From Phytoactinopolyspora alkaliphila (GTDB lineage: Bacteria; Actinomycetota; Actinomycetes; Jiangellales; Jiangellaceae): DNA of 64,000 bases. Where the stretch lies: assembly GCF_010550695.1 (NCBI RefSeq), contig NZ_JAAGOB010000012.1, positions 113,860 to 177,859 on the forward strand, in the 5' to 3' direction. Below the pieces are notes generated by a model that saw only the letters and a list, made by a program, of their open reading frames with translations, was not told the origin of the DNA and did no database searches. Made by a program: the position numbers and the translations under genes. Below are positions 16,304-25,321 of the stretch, in pieces (the stretch's first letter is position 1; every line of letters begins with the position of its first letter).

Positions 16304-16978
16304 ATGGGGAACGGACCGACCGTCGGGGTCCTGGCCTTGCAGGGCGACGTTCGCGAACACCGGGGCATCCTGGAGTCGCTCGGGGCACAGACGCGCGCCG
16401 TGCGTACCGCCGCCGAACTCGGAGCGGTCGACGGGCTCGTCATACCTGGCGGCGAGTCGACCACCATGTGGCGCCTGGCGCGCACCTTCGGCCTGCTCGA
16501 ACCTCTGCGCAAACACATCCAGTCCGGGCTGCCAGCCTACGGCTCATGCGCCGGCATGATCATGCTCGCGGACCGGATCCGGGACGGCGTCGCAGGTCAG
16601 GAAACCATCGGAGGCCTCGACATCACCGTCCGGCGCAACGCCTTCGGACGCCAGATCGACTCCTTCGAAGGCGAACTCGACTTCCCGGCCATCGGGGACC
16701 CAGCACTCCGGGCGGTGTTCATCCGCGCACCGTGGGTCGAGGAAGTCGGTCCCGGCGTCGAGATCCTCGCCCGGGTGCGGGCCGGAACCAGCACCCCTGT
16801 CACGCCGGAGGCGAGCGTCTCGGCGGACCGTTTTCCGGCCTCGCCGGAGGCGAGCACCTCGGCCGGTAGAATCGTCGCCGTACGAGCTGGAGGGTTGCTC
16901 GCCACGTCGTTCCACCCCGAGCTCACCGCTGATGCGCGCATCCACGCGTACTTCCTCGAGATCATCAAGGAGGCCTAG
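16304..16978 (+). CDS. pdxT: Pyridoxal 5'-phosphate synthase glutaminase subunit PdxT
   Basis: This 224-residue class I glutamine amidotransferase channels ammonia to Pdx[12 protein letters not shown] (from residue 9), VIPGGESTT, the nucleophile C82 in [10 protein letters not shown], and H204/E206 in SFHPELT complete the site. Residues about 160-188 form an insertion absent from typical PdxT (usually about 190-200 residues), containing two 13-residue-spaced copies of PEASVSA/PEASTSA. The ATG has GGAG about 10 nt upstream. The next gene, yebC, begins 4 nt after the stop, and its ribosome-binding site lies within the pdxT end. Confidence 0.95.
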   Translation: MGNGPTVGVLALQGDVREHRGILESLGAQTRAVRTAAELGAVDGLVIPGGESTTMWRLARTFGLLEPLRKHIQSGLPAYGSCAGMIMLADRIRDGVAGQETIGGLDITVRRNAFGRQIDSFEGELDFPAIGDPALRAVFIRAPWVEEVGPGVEILARVRAGTSTPVTPEASVSADRFPASPEASTSAGRIVAVRAGGLLATSFHPELTADARIHAYFLEIIKEA

Positions 16979-16982
16979 ACTG

Positions 16983-17744
16983 ATGTCCGGCCACTCCAAG
17001 TGGGCGACCACCAAGCACAAGAAGGCAGTCGTCGACGCCAGGCGAGGCAAACTCTTCGCCAAGCTGATCAAGAACATCGAGGTGGCGGCCCGGACGGGCG
17101 GGGGAGACCCGGCCGCGAACCCGACGTTGTACGACGCGATCCAGAAGGCCAAGAAGTCTTCGGTCCCCAACGACAACATCGACCGGGCCGTCAAGCGCGG
17201 CTCCGGCGCCGAGGACGGCGGAGCCGACTACCAGACCATCATGTACGAAGGCTACGGGCCCAATGGCGTGGCGGTCCTCGTGGAGTGCCTCACCGACAAC
17301 CGCAATCGTGCGGCTTCCGAGGTCCGTATCGCCATGACCCGCAACGGCGGATCGATGGCCGACCCGGGCTCCGTGTCGTATCTGTTCGATCGCAAGGGCG
17401 TCGTCGTCGTTCCCCGGCAGCAAGGTGAGCGAGAGCTCACGGAGGACGAACTTCTCGAGGTGGTGCTCGACGCCGGCGCCGAGGAGGTCGAGGACCTGGG
17501 CGAGGCGTTCGAGATCCGGTCCGAGGCCAGTGAGCTCGTCGACGTCCGCACCGCCATCCAGAAGGCGGGCCTGGACTACGAATCCGCGGAGTCCTCGTTC
17601 ATCCCGTCCGTCAGCGTTCCGCTCGACGAGGACGGCGCGAAGAAGATCTTCCGCCTGATCGAAACGCTCGAAGACAGTGACGACGTCCAGAACGTGTTCG
17701 CCAACTTCGACGTCTCCGACGAGATCATGGAAGCGGTCGGCTGA
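16983..17744 (+). CDS. yebC: YebC/PmpR family protein (TACO1 homologue)
   Basis: This 253-residue protein opens [37 protein letters not shown], the standard start of the YebC family. Members act as transcriptional regulators or, as shown more recently for some, ease translation of proline stretches. Length is normal. AAGGAGG lies 9 nt upstream, within the end of pdxT. In most actinobacteria ruvC follows directly; here about 7 kb of iron-transport genes lie between. Confidence 0.95.
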   Translation: MSGHSKWATTKHKKAVVDARRGKLFAKLIKNIEVAARTGGGDPAANPTLYDAIQKAKKSSVPNDNIDRAVKRGSGAEDGGADYQTIMYEGYGPNGVAVLVECLTDNRNRAASEVRIAMTRNGGSMADPGSVSYLFDRKGVVVVPRQQGERELTEDELLEVVLDAGAEEVEDLGEAFEIRSEASELVDVRTAIQKAGLDYESAESSFIPSVSVPLDEDGAKKIFRLIETLEDSDDVQNVFANFDVSDEIMEAVG

Positions 17745-17746
17745 GC

Positions 17747-18808
17747 TTGACCCAGCTGATGGCCACCGCGGGTGTGCAGGTGGCCGGCGTCACCAAGTCC
17801 TTCGGTGACGTCGAGGTCCTGCACGGCGTGTCGATGACCGTGCCTGCCGGCGGGACGCTCGCTCTGCTCGGCCCCAGCGGCTGCGGCAAGACCACACTGC
17901 TACGCATCATCGCCGGGCTGGAACAGGCCGACGCTGGGACCGTGACGGTCGGCCACGCCGTGCTCACCGACGGCCGGCGCATGGTCCCTCCGGAGCGCCG
18001 CCACGTCGGGATGGTGTTCCAGGACTGGGCATTGTTCCCGCACCTCAGCGTCGCCGCGAACGTGGCCTATGGGCTCCGGAGACTGCCCGGTGAAGAAGCG
18101 CGTCGCCGGGTCGCCGACGCACTCGCGATGGTTGGCCTGAGCGCCCTCGCGGACCGCGCTCCGGAGACGTTGTCCGGAGGGCAGCAGCAGCGGATCGCGC
18201 TCGCCCGGGCCATCGCCCCGCGCCCGGCGGTGCTTCTCCTGGACGAGCCTTTCTCCAACCTCGACGCCGCGTTGCGCGGCCAGGTGCGGACCGAGGTTCA
18301 CCAGCTGCTCACGAAGCTGGGCGTCACCACCATGTTCGTCACCCACGACCAGGAGGAGGCGTTCGTCCTGGGCGACACGGTGGCGGTCGTCCGGGATGGC
18401 GCCGTCGTCCAGCAGGCTCCTCCTACGGAGGTCTACGCGCGGCCCGCGGATGCATGGGTGGCCCGCTTCGTCGGCGACGCGAATCTCGTACCGGGGCATG
18501 CCTCTGGTCTCACCGCGTCGACGGCGCTGGGAATCGTGCCGCTAGACGCGGAGCGATCCGGACCGGTGGAGGTGCTCATCCGGCCCGAGTCACTCGCGCT
18601 GAGCCTCGATACCGACGGCTCTGCCCGGGTGGAGCTGGTCGAGTTCTACGGCCACGACACCGTGTCGCTCGTCCGCGTCGGCGACGAGGTCTTGCGCGTG
18701 CGGACGCCGGGGGCGCCCCTCGCGCACCGCGACGAGCGGGTCAGGCTCACATACAGCGGTCCGTCCGCCGCCGTCGCCTATGTGCGCCGGCCAGCAGCCG
18801 CTCAGTAG
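17747..18808 (+). CDS. Iron(III)-type ABC transporter ATP-binding protein (FbpC-like)
   Basis: This 353-residue ATPase subunit has Walker A GPSGCGKTT (about residues 45-53), Q-loop VFQDWALFPHLSV, signature LSGGQQQRIALARAI, Walker B VLLLDEPFSNLD and switch VTHDQEEA. The C-terminal OB-like regulatory domain (after about residue 240) is typical of FbpC/PotA/MalK importers. It begins 2 nt after yebC. TTG 17747 or ATG 17759 could start it; neither has a clear Shine-Dalgarno sequence. The matching permease and binding lipoprotein lie 3-6 kb away on the opposite strand (21856-24540), which is an unusual split. Confidence 0.9.
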   Translation: MTQLMATAGVQVAGVTKSFGDVEVLHGVSMTVPAGGTLALLGPSGCGKTTLLRIIAGLEQADAGTVTVGHAVLTDGRRMVPPERRHVGMVFQDWALFPHLSVAANVAYGLRRLPGEEARRRVADALAMVGLSALADRAPETLSGGQQQRIALARAIAPRPAVLLLDEPFSNLDAALRGQVRTEVHQLLTKLGVTTMFVTHDQEEAFVLGDTVAVVRDGAVVQQAPPTEVYARPADAWVARFVGDANLVPGHASGLTASTALGIVPLDAERSGPVEVLIRPESLALSLDTDGSARVELVEFYGHDTVSLVRVGDEVLRVRTPGAPLAHRDERVRLTYSGPSAAVAYVRRPAAAQ

Positions 18809-18832
18809 GCGGGCCACCGGGAGCGGCAGTCC

Positions 18833-19270
18833 TCAGCGGCCGGGAACCCAGAGCTTGGAGGCTGGTGAGGGTTGCTGGGACTGAGCGGGTTGCGCCGCCG
18901 CGCCGGTTGCCGTGGCCGGGGGAGCGGGCGGCCGCGGCAGGTCGTTCTCCTCTGGCGCGCCCCGCTGCGCAACCGCCTGCTCGCCCTGGACCTGGGCCAT
19001 CCGCAGCTGACCGAGAACCTGATCGAACTGCTGGGCCTGCTGAGCAGGCAGGTACTGACGGGCATGATCGAGCATGAGCGCGCTCAGGTCGATCATGAGC
19101 CGGGCGTCGTTCCGGCCGATCTTGGCCTGCGCGGCGGTCAGGACGCCGCTCATGGTCTCCAGCACTATGCGGTCCGCAGGAACCGAGCGGAGCTGGGCCA
19201 AGTACTCGCGATACTCGTTCTCGGACGGCTCAGCCGCCTGCTCTCCCCGCGTGGTCGATTCGTCGCTCAC
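18833..19270 (-). CDS. DUF1844 domain-containing protein
   Basis: This 145-residue protein matches actinobacterial DUF1844 across SALMLDHARQYLPAQQAQQFDQVLGQLRMA and the preceding VLTAAQAKIG segment. The N-terminus is acidic and the C-terminal 40 residues are Pro/Ala/Gln-rich and probably disordered. Function is unknown; in other actinobacteria it is commonly found near infC-rpmI-rplT or similar core genes. The GTG start follows no good Shine-Dalgarno sequence. It converges with the FbpC-like gene and lies 84 bp downstream of the adenylation-fusion gene. Confidence 0.82.
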   Translation of the reverse strand: MSDESTTRGEQAAEPSENEYREYLAQLRSVPADRIVLETMSGVLTAAQAKIGRNDARLMIDLSALMLDHARQYLPAQQAQQFDQVLGQLRMAQVQGEQAVAQRGAPEENDLPRPPAPPATATGAAAQPAQSQQPSPASKLWVPGR

Positions 19271-19354
19271 AGGTCACAGGATAGCCGCGCGGCTGCCGTG
19301 CCTGGTGCGCCGACCACCGGTCGGCAGTCGACTCCCGTCACGCTGGGCGAGCCC

Positions 19355-21859
19355 TCAGCGCATCAGGCGACGCTGGACAGCCCTGACCACGAGCCACGCC
19401 ACGGCCCCGGCCACCAGGGAGGCCACGACGGCCAGGCCCCGATCGACGCCGACGAGGTGGGGATAGACCTGCCAGTGGATCAGATAGATGTACAGGGAGC
19501 TGCTTGCCAGGAGACCGGCCAGCCGGCTGGCTAGAGCGGGCGACGGGACGCTGGCCGTCCACAGCAGGAGCATCAGCCCGCCGATCATCAGAGCTTCCCG
19601 CGACGGATTGCCGAAGAAGCCCGGCACCGTAGCGACGACGACGGCTGTGAGCAGCAGGCGTTGCCACACGCGCGTGGCGCGCGCCATCGCCCATCCGAGC
19701 GCGAACAGCCACAGTGCCGGCAGCATATGGGGCACTCCGAGCCCGACCACTTCGAACCTGGTGAGGAGCCCGGCGGCCACCAAGCCGAGGGCGAACCCGA
19801 ACGGGAATCGCCGCTCGAGCCGGTCGGCCCACGGAATCGACAGGAGTGCGGCGAGACCGAGCAGTATGTACACCAGGATCTCGACGAACCAGAAGTGCCA
19901 GCGGCTGTCCCAGGTGGGGGAGCCGAGGAACCCGTTGAGCAGGGCGATGTTGGCGATGCCGTACGTACCGGACACGACGACGACGGCGGCGATCCACACC
20001 ATGCTCGGCACGGCGATCCGCGCGATGCTGCCCAGCTGCTGTCGCAGCCGGACGAGACGTCCTGCCGACGTGAGCCGGAAACGCGCGAAGTTGAAGCCGG
20101 CCACCGCGAGGAGGACATGAGCACCGCCGAGCACGCTGAACAGGCCGGCATGTGTACCGACGATCGCGACGATAGCCGCGGCACGCAGGAGGACGCTGGT
20201 CTCGGCGGTGCGCCCGCCGAACAGCCGGCGCCGAGGGCTGGGCACCAGGTCCCGGATCGGAGTGGTGTGCCAGTTCGCCGGCACCTGACCGAGGAGGTGT
20301 TCCAGACGGACCGACATCTCGACATAGGACAAGGAGTCTCCGCCCAGCTCGACGAACGTGTCGTCCTCGGTCGCGTCGGGCCGGTTCAGAAGCTCCGCGA
20401 ACAGATCCCGAAGGCGGGCCGGATCCCCGGCAGGTGCCGTGGCCACGGCGGGATCCGCCGGCCGACGCTCGGAGAGCGCAAGCACGGCCTGGTAGTCCGG
20501 CTTGCCGGTGGACAAGCGCGGGATTTCGACGACGGTGCGGACGTCGACGGCATGCCCCGGAAGCCCACACCGTTCCATGACGAACCGCCAGATTTCGTCG
20601 GCATCGTGCCCACCCTCCACGGCGACGGCGAGACGCCCGTCCGTTCCTGCACAACAGGAGATCAGCCCGCGCCCCGCGAGAACCGCCTCCAGCTGCTGAA
20701 GGTCCACCCGGAGGCCGGCGACCTTGACGAACCTGGCCCGGCGGCCGACGATCTCGTACAGTCCGGCGTCGGTCAGACGGGCGAGGTCCCCGGTACGCAG
20801 CGACGTGACGTTCCGGCCGAGGCTCAAGTCCGCGGGCGTGTCCGCGTAGCCGAGCATGACGTTCGGTCCGTCGTAGACGAGCTCTCCGACACCGGGCGGG
20901 TCATCGGCCCGTCTCTCCAGGGAGAACGAGCCTCCGGGGATGGCCACACCGACGGTATGCGGGTGCGACGCCGCGAGGTCCGGCGGCAGATAGGCCATCC
21001 GGGCGGTCGCCTCGGTCTGGCCGTACATGACGAACAGGTCCCAGCCGCGCTGCTGGCCGAGCTGTGCATAGCCGCGTACCCGCTCCGCGTCCAGCCGGCC
21101 TCCCGCCTGGGTGATGTAGCGCAAACCGGGCAGTTCCATGCTCGCGAAGTCCACCCGGTCGAGGAGATCGAACGTGTGCGGCACTCCGGCGAACGACGTT
21201 CCGGCGTGTGCCCGGAAGAGGTCCCAGAAGCACGCGTCCACTACCGACAGTTCGGTGAGGATGAGGCCGGCGCCGACGGCCAGATGGCTGTGGACGACGG
21301 ACAGGCCGTAGCAATAATGCATCGGCAGTGTCGTAGCGGAGCGATCGGACGCCCGGACACCGAGATAGCCGGCGATCGCCTCGGCGTTGGACTGGAGATT
21401 CTCGTGCGACAGCCGCACCAGCTTGGGCGAGCCGGTCGATCCGGACGTGCTCATCAGCAGCGCGAGGTCCGGATGCAGATCATGGGTGGAGCCTGGGCGC
21501 CGCTCATCGGGCTGCCATGCCCCGCCGGCCGGGCTGAGAACCACGTCGGGGTCGTAAGCGTCCGCGAGCGAGTCCGCGTGGCCCGGCGGCACGAGCAGCG
21601 CGACGTGCCCGGCCCGGAGCGTGCCCAGGTACCAGACAAGAGACTCCAGGTCGTTCGACGCCGCGATCAGCACCAGCCGGCGGGTGTCGCCCAGCTGTCG
21701 TGCCGCCGCGTCCACCCGCGCGGCCAGCTCACGGTAGGACAACTCGAGCCCGTCCGTGGCGACGGCGAGCCGGTCTCCGTGTACGTCGAGGCGCGCGGCG
21801 AACCGCACGGCCGGCGCCGGCGTGGCCGGTTCCCGTTCAAGGGGGAGTGGCAGGGTCAC
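19355..21859 (-). CDS. Adenylation domain - carrier domain - membrane acyltransferase fusion
   Basis: This 834-residue three-part protein starts with an ANL-type adenylation domain (about 1-465): phosphate loop STSGSTGSPK (137-146), MYGQTEA (278-284), RTGDLA (355-360) and the C-subdomain Lys in STGKPDY (450-456). An acyl/peptidyl carrier domain (about 475-535) follows with the phosphopantetheine Ser509 in ELGGDSLS. Residues about 555-834 form a membrane acyltransferase-3 domain of 8-10 spans with the hallmark R-x10-H (R559, H570), FWFVEILVYILL and SLYIYLIHWQ. The GTG overlaps the permease stop by 4 nt, so translation is probably coupled. The likely chemistry is activation of a carboxylic acid, thiolation, then transfer to an acceptor at the membrane. 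The acid and acceptor are unknown. Confidence 0.9.
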   Translation of the reverse strand: MTLPLPLEREPATPAPAVRFAARLDVHGDRLAVATDGLELSYRELAARVDAAARQLGDTRRLVLIAASNDLESLVWYLGTLRAGHVALLVPPGHADSLADAYDPDVVLSPAGGAWQPDERRPGSTHDLHPDLALLMSTSGSTGSPKLVRLSHENLQSNAEAIAGYLGVRASDRSATTLPMHYCYGLSVVHSHLAVGAGLILTELSVVDACFWDLFRAHAGTSFAGVPHTFDLLDRVDFASMELPGLRYITQAGGRLDAERVRGYAQLGQQRGWDLFVMYGQTEATARMAYLPPDLAASHPHTVGVAIPGGSFSLERRADDPPGVGELVYDGPNVMLGYADTPADLSLGRNVTSLRTGDLARLTDAGLYEIVGRRARFVKVAGLRVDLQQLEAVLAGRGLISCCAGTDGRLAVAVEGGHDADEIWRFVMERCGLPGHAVDVRTVVEIPRLSTGKPDYQAVLALSERRPADPAVATAPAGDPARLRDLFAELLNRPDATEDDTFVELGGDSLSYVEMSVRLEHLLGQVPANWHTTPIRDLVPSPRRRLFGGRTAETSVLLRAAAIVAIVGTHAGLFSVLGGAHVLLAVAGFNFARFRLTSAGRLVRLRQQLGSIARIAVPSMVWIAAVVVVSGTYGIANIALLNGFLGSPTWDSRWHFWFVEILVYILLGLAALLSIPWADRLERRFPFGFALGLVAAGLLTRFEVVGLGVPHMLPALWLFALGWAMARATRVWQRLLLTAVVVATVPGFFGNPSREALMIGGLMLLLWTASVPSPALASRLAGLLASSSLYIYLIHWQVYPHLVGVDRGLAVVASLVAGAVAWLVVRAVQRRLMR

Positions 21860-23538
21860 GCTCGGCCCCCGCCCGCGGCGCCGACGGGGACGAGAACCGG
21901 TGCCCGGTCCACCGGTGTGGCCGGGGGCAACTCAACGAGGTCCGAGCGCCGTGACCGGGTCTGCCGTCGCGGGCGCGCATCGTCACGCAGGGCCAGCACG
22001 GCGGTGGGGACGCTGGCGAGCACGACCAGCGTCAGCGCGGGCAGGGCGGCCGCGCCGTAGAAGTTCTCCGACGTGGTGCTCCACACCTGAGTGGCGAGCG
22101 TGGAGAAGCCCGTGGGCGCGAGCATGAGCGTAGCCGGCAACTCCTTCATGACGGTCAGGAAGACCAGGGCGGCGCCGGTGAGCACGCCGGAGCGGGAGAG
22201 CGGCATGACCACGGAGAAGAACGTCCGGGCCGGCCCGTACCCGAGTGTGCGGGACGCCTCCTCCCACGCCGGGTTGACCTGCTGGACAGAGCTCTTCATG
22301 GGCCCGAGCGCAAGCGGGAGAAACATCACGACGTATGCCACCACCAGCATCGTGATCGTCTGATACACCGACGGCACGTGCCGGGCACCGAACGAGACCA
22401 GGCCCAGGGCCACCACCACTCCGGGGAGCGCGTAGCCGATCCAGCCGAAGCCCTCGAGCACACGCCCCGTGCGAGTGCGGTGCCGGGTGGCCAGCATAGT
22501 GACCGGCCAGGCGGCGACCACGACGGCGACAGCCGCCAGCGCCGATGCCTGCAGGCTGTTCGCTACCAGCTCGCCGGCCAGGCGCACCGGCTCGCCCGTG
22601 CGCAGCCAGCGAATCAGCCACAGCACGATCACGCCGACGGGAAGTGCAGCGCCCAGCGCGAAGACCGCGCATCCGGCGGCGAAGGCCGGCCAACGCCACC
22701 GGCCGAGCGGCTGGGACCGCGGCCGGCGTGAGCCCGCATGCAGATGTGTGGTGGCTGCGCGCCGGGCCCGCAGTTCTGGCACCAGCACCACCACCGCGAG
22801 GGCCACCAGCAGCAGCGCCAGCACGGAAGCGGCGGATCTGTCGATCACGTTGTAGCGAACATAGATGACCCTGGTGAACGCGTCGAAGCGCAGCATCGAA
22901 ACCGCGCCGAAGTCGCTGAGCGCGTACAGCGCCACGAGCAACCCGCCGGAGACCAGGGCCGGACGCAAGGCTGGCACCACCACCCGCCGGAACGTCCCGA
23001 AGGCGTTCTGGCCGAGCGTACGGCTGGCTTCCTCGGCGCTCGGGTCCAGGCGGCGGAGAGTGGCCCGCACAGTCAAGAACACGTAGGGATAGGAAATGAT
23101 CGTCAGGACGAACCACGCGCCCCAGTAACCGTAGATCGACGGCAGCCGGTCCACGCCGAGCGGCTGCAGCCAGCCCTGAAGCAGGCCACGCGGACCGAGG
23201 AACGACACGTAGGCGTATGCGGCGATGTACGAGGGCAACGCGAGCGGCAGCGCCAGGAGGACGGTCAGTACGCCGCGTGCCGGCACGTCGGTGCGGATGG
23301 TCAGCCAGGCCAGTGGCGCTCCGATCAGGATTGCCCCCACTGTCACCCCGGCCATCAGTCCCACGGTGTTCACCAGGACCTCGATGGTGCGAGGCTCGGC
23401 GAGCACCTCCCACGCCCGTTCGAGTCCGCTCTCGGTGGCGCGGATGATCAGGTAGGCAGGCGGCAGTAGGGCCAGGATCGCGACTGCGGCGGCCGCTACA
23501 GTGAGCGCCCGGCCGGAGAACCGCCGCGTACTGGCCAC
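21856..23538 (-). CDS. Iron(III)-type ABC transporter permease (FbpB-like, fused double domain)
   Basis: This 560-residue protein has about 12 membrane spans in two homologous halves, each with a binding-protein-dependent transport signature (EEASRTLGQNAFGTFRRVVVPALRPAL near residue 175 and EEASRTLGYGPARTFFSVVMPLS near 435). This EAA-loop pair typifies FbpB/SfuB/CysW-like double permeases for ferric iron. The GTG start lies 3 nt after the lipoprotein gene stop. The C-terminal 50 residues are hydrophilic and Arg-rich. The partner ATPase is probably the unlinked FbpC-like protein at 17747. Confidence 0.93.
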   Translation of the reverse strand: MASTRRFSGRALTVAAAAVAILALLPPAYLIIRATESGLERAWEVLAEPRTIEVLVNTVGLMAGVTVGAILIGAPLAWLTIRTDVPARGVLTVLLALPLALPSYIAAYAYVSFLGPRGLLQGWLQPLGVDRLPSIYGYWGAWFVLTIISYPYVFLTVRATLRRLDPSAEEASRTLGQNAFGTFRRVVVPALRPALVSGGLLVALYALSDFGAVSMLRFDAFTRVIYVRYNVIDRSAASVLALLLVALAVVVLVPELRARRAATTHLHAGSRRPRSQPLGRWRWPAFAAGCAVFALGAALPVGVIVLWLIRWLRTGEPVRLAGELVANSLQASALAAVAVVVAAWPVTMLATRHRTRTGRVLEGFGWIGYALPGVVVALGLVSFGARHVPSVYQTITMLVVAYVVMFLPLALGPMKSSVQQVNPAWEEASRTLGYGPARTFFSVVMPLSRSGVLTGAALVFLTVMKELPATLMLAPTGFSTLATQVWSTTSENFYGAAALPALTLVVLASVPTAVLALRDDARPRRQTRSRRSDLVELPPATPVDRAPVLVPVGAAGGGRA

Positions 23539-23541
23539 GTT

Positions 23542-24540
23542 CTACAAGACCCCGGTCTCTTGAAGCAGCTGCAGTGTTCCTTCGAGGTCCTCGAGCTCGG
23601 AGAGGTCGATGGCGGGCGGGTCGAGAGACTCAAGCGTCGGCATGCCATCCGGCGGAGCCATCCCCTTGACCAGAGGGAACTCCCAGGTCTCGGTCGCGAA
23701 GTACTGCTGTCCGGCTTCGCTGAGCAAGTACTCCACGAACTCCGTGGCCGCCTCGGTGTTCTCCGACGTGGCCAGGATGCCCGCGCCGGCGACGTTGACC
23801 AGCGCACCCGGGTCGCCGTCACCGTAGAACTTGTTGGCCGCCGGGAGATCCGGCGCCTCCGCCAGTTTCGGGTAGAGGTAGTAGTGGTTCACCAAGCCCG
23901 CCTCGATCTCACCGGCAGCCACCGCGTCGACCACGGCGATGTTGTTCTCGTATGCCTGCGTGCCGTTGTCCCGCATGGCCTCGAGCCATTCCGCCGTGGC
24001 CTCCTCGCCTTCGAGCACGCGCAACGCGGTGACGAACGCCTGGAAGCTAGCGTTGGGCGGCGCCCAGCCGATCCGGCCCTGCCAGGCCGGGTCGGTGAAC
24101 TCCGCCACCGTGTCCGGCAGGTCGTCCTCATCGAGCACGTCCGTGTTGTAGACCACGACCCGTGCCCGGCCGGAGAGCCCGACCCAGTGGTCCTCGGGAG
24201 AGCGGTAGGTGGCGGCCACCCGCTCGAGCAGGCCGGCGGGCAGGTCGGCGAGCAGGCCGGCGGCGGACAGCGCGCCCAGCGCTCCGGCATCTTGCCCGAA
24301 GAACACGTCGGCGGGCGAGTTCTGCCCTTCCTCCAGGATCTGTGCGGCCATTTCGGCGGTGCTGCCGTAACGCACGTCTACCGTCAGCCCGGACGCGTCC
24401 TCGAACTGCTGGATGACAGGCCCCACGAGGCTCTCGCTGCGCCCGGAATAGACCGTCAGATCGGCGTCGTCGCCGGACCCGCATGCAGCGAGGAGGAGGA
24501 CAAGAAGGGCCGCGCCGGCAGCCTTGATGCGAACCCGCAA
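23542..24540 (-). CDS. Iron(III) ABC transporter substrate-binding lipoprotein (FbpA-like)
   Basis: This 332-residue lipoprotein has a signal peptide MRVRIKAAGAALLVLLLAAC with lipobox Cys20, so it is lipid-anchored. The mature part begins DLTVYSGRSESLVGPVIQQFE, the classical FbpA N-terminus, and contains QDAGALGALSAAGLL, PAWQGRIGWAPPNASFQ and the VNHYYLYP segment whose adjacent tyrosines chelate ferric iron in FbpA. The start is TTG at 24540, chosen because GGAGG lies 8 nt upstream and the signal peptide begins there; no ATG or GTG is suitably placed. It is the first gene of an operon with the permease and the fusion protein. Confidence 0.92.
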   Translation of the reverse strand: MRVRIKAAGAALLVLLLAACGSGDDADLTVYSGRSESLVGPVIQQFEDASGLTVDVRYGSTAEMAAQILEEGQNSPADVFFGQDAGALGALSAAGLLADLPAGLLERVAATYRSPEDHWVGLSGRARVVVYNTDVLDEDDLPDTVAEFTDPAWQGRIGWAPPNASFQAFVTALRVLEGEEATAEWLEAMRDNGTQAYENNIAVVDAVAAGEIEAGLVNHYYLYPKLAEAPDLPAANKFYGDGDPGALVNVAGAGILATSENTEAATEFVEYLLSEAGQQYFATETWEFPLVKGMAPPDGMPTLESLDPPAIDLSELEDLEGTLQLLQETGVL

Positions 24541-24644
24541 GGGTGTGACCTCCGGTATGAGATTCCCGCGCTGAAGCGTTCGGGCGCGGAGGGAGCGGTT
24601 GTGCTGTGGCTGGTCCCCGCCGCACGGCGGCTGAGGCAAGGCTT

Positions 24645-24674
24645 ACTTTAACTAGTGCAAGTGAGGTTTGCCAA
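24645..24674 (-). promoter_or_regulatory. Candidate promoter of the iron operon
   Basis: On the minus strand, TTGGCA (24674-24669) and TAAAGT (24650-24645) are separated by 18 bp. This predicts a leader of about 100 nt before the TTG start. The -35 hexamer lies inside the IdeR-like box. Confidence 0.45.
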
Positions 24675-24680
24675 ACCTGA
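24662..24680. promoter_or_regulatory. IdeR/DtxR-like iron box
   Basis: TGAGGTTTGCCAAACCTGA contains a perfect 7-1-7 palindrome and matches the known IdeR/DtxR consensus (TTAGGTTAGSCTAACCTAA) at 15 of 19 positions. It covers the -35 of the predicted promoter for the lipoprotein-permease-fusion operon, where an iron-loaded repressor would block transcription. It also lies 120 bp upstream of ruvC, but its orientation to the promoter favours the iron genes. Confidence 0.65.
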
Positions 24681-24799
24681 GCGCGAAGCACGTGAGCCGC
24701 CTGCCCGATCGCCGGACTGGACGCATCGGCGCGTCGGCGCCGGCCGGCCGGTCGCGTGCGAGTAAGGTGTTGCCCGAACTAGTGTTCGGTGGAGGGCAT

Positions 24800-25321
24800 A
24801 TGCGCGTGCTGGGTGTCGACCCAGGCTTGACCCGGTGCGGCGTCGGCGTCGTGGAAGGCGCGCCGGGACGGCCGCTGCGGCTCGTCGCTGTCGACGTTAT
24901 CCGGACGTCGTCGCAGCTCGAACTGGGCGAACGGTTGCTGGCCATCGAGTCCGTGCTGGAGAAGTGGATCGTCGAGCACGCGCCTGATTCGGTCGCCGTC
25001 GAGCGGGTGTTCAGTCAGCACAACGTCCGGACGGTCATGGGCACCGCTCAGGCGAGCGGGATCGCGGCCCTCGTGGCGGCCCGTCGTGGGCTGCCCGTCG
25101 CCACGCATACCCCGAGTGAGGTGAAGGCCGCCGTCAGCGGCAATGGCCGAGCCGACAAGGAGCAGGTCGCGTTCATGGTGATGCGGTTGCTCCGGCTCGC
25201 GGGGAAGCCGACCCCCGCTGATGCGTCGGACGCGCTGGCGCTGGCCATCTGTCAGGTGTGGCGCGGAGGTGCGGCGAGCCGATTGGCTGCTGCCGCCGCG
25301 AAGAACGGAGCGAGGCGATGA
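24800..25321 (+). CDS. ruvC: Crossover junction endodeoxyribonuclease RuvC
   Basis: This 173-residue Holliday-junction resolvase begins [19 protein letters not shown] with catalytic Asp7. [23 protein letters not shown] follows with the acidic Glu, and [14 protein letters not shown] provides the C-terminal Asp pair. The ATG has GGAGGG 3-8 nt upstream. The stop overlaps the ruvA start (ATGA), so the two are coupled. Confidence 0.97.
   Translation: MRVLGVDPGLTRCGVGVVEGAPGRPLRLVAVDVIRTSSQLELGERLLAIESVLEKWIVEHAPDSVAVERVFSQHNVRTVMGTAQASGIAALVAARRGLPVATHTPSEVKAAVSGNGRADKEQVAFMVMRLLRLAGKPTPADASDALALAICQVWRGGAASRLAAAAAKNGARR

Noticed and set aside
19661..22060. 799-codon open frame antisense to the adenylation-fusion gene
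   Set aside because: Low-complexity Arg/Glu/Pro composition with no recognisable domain, opposite to a protein with complete adenylation, carrier and acyltransferase motifs.
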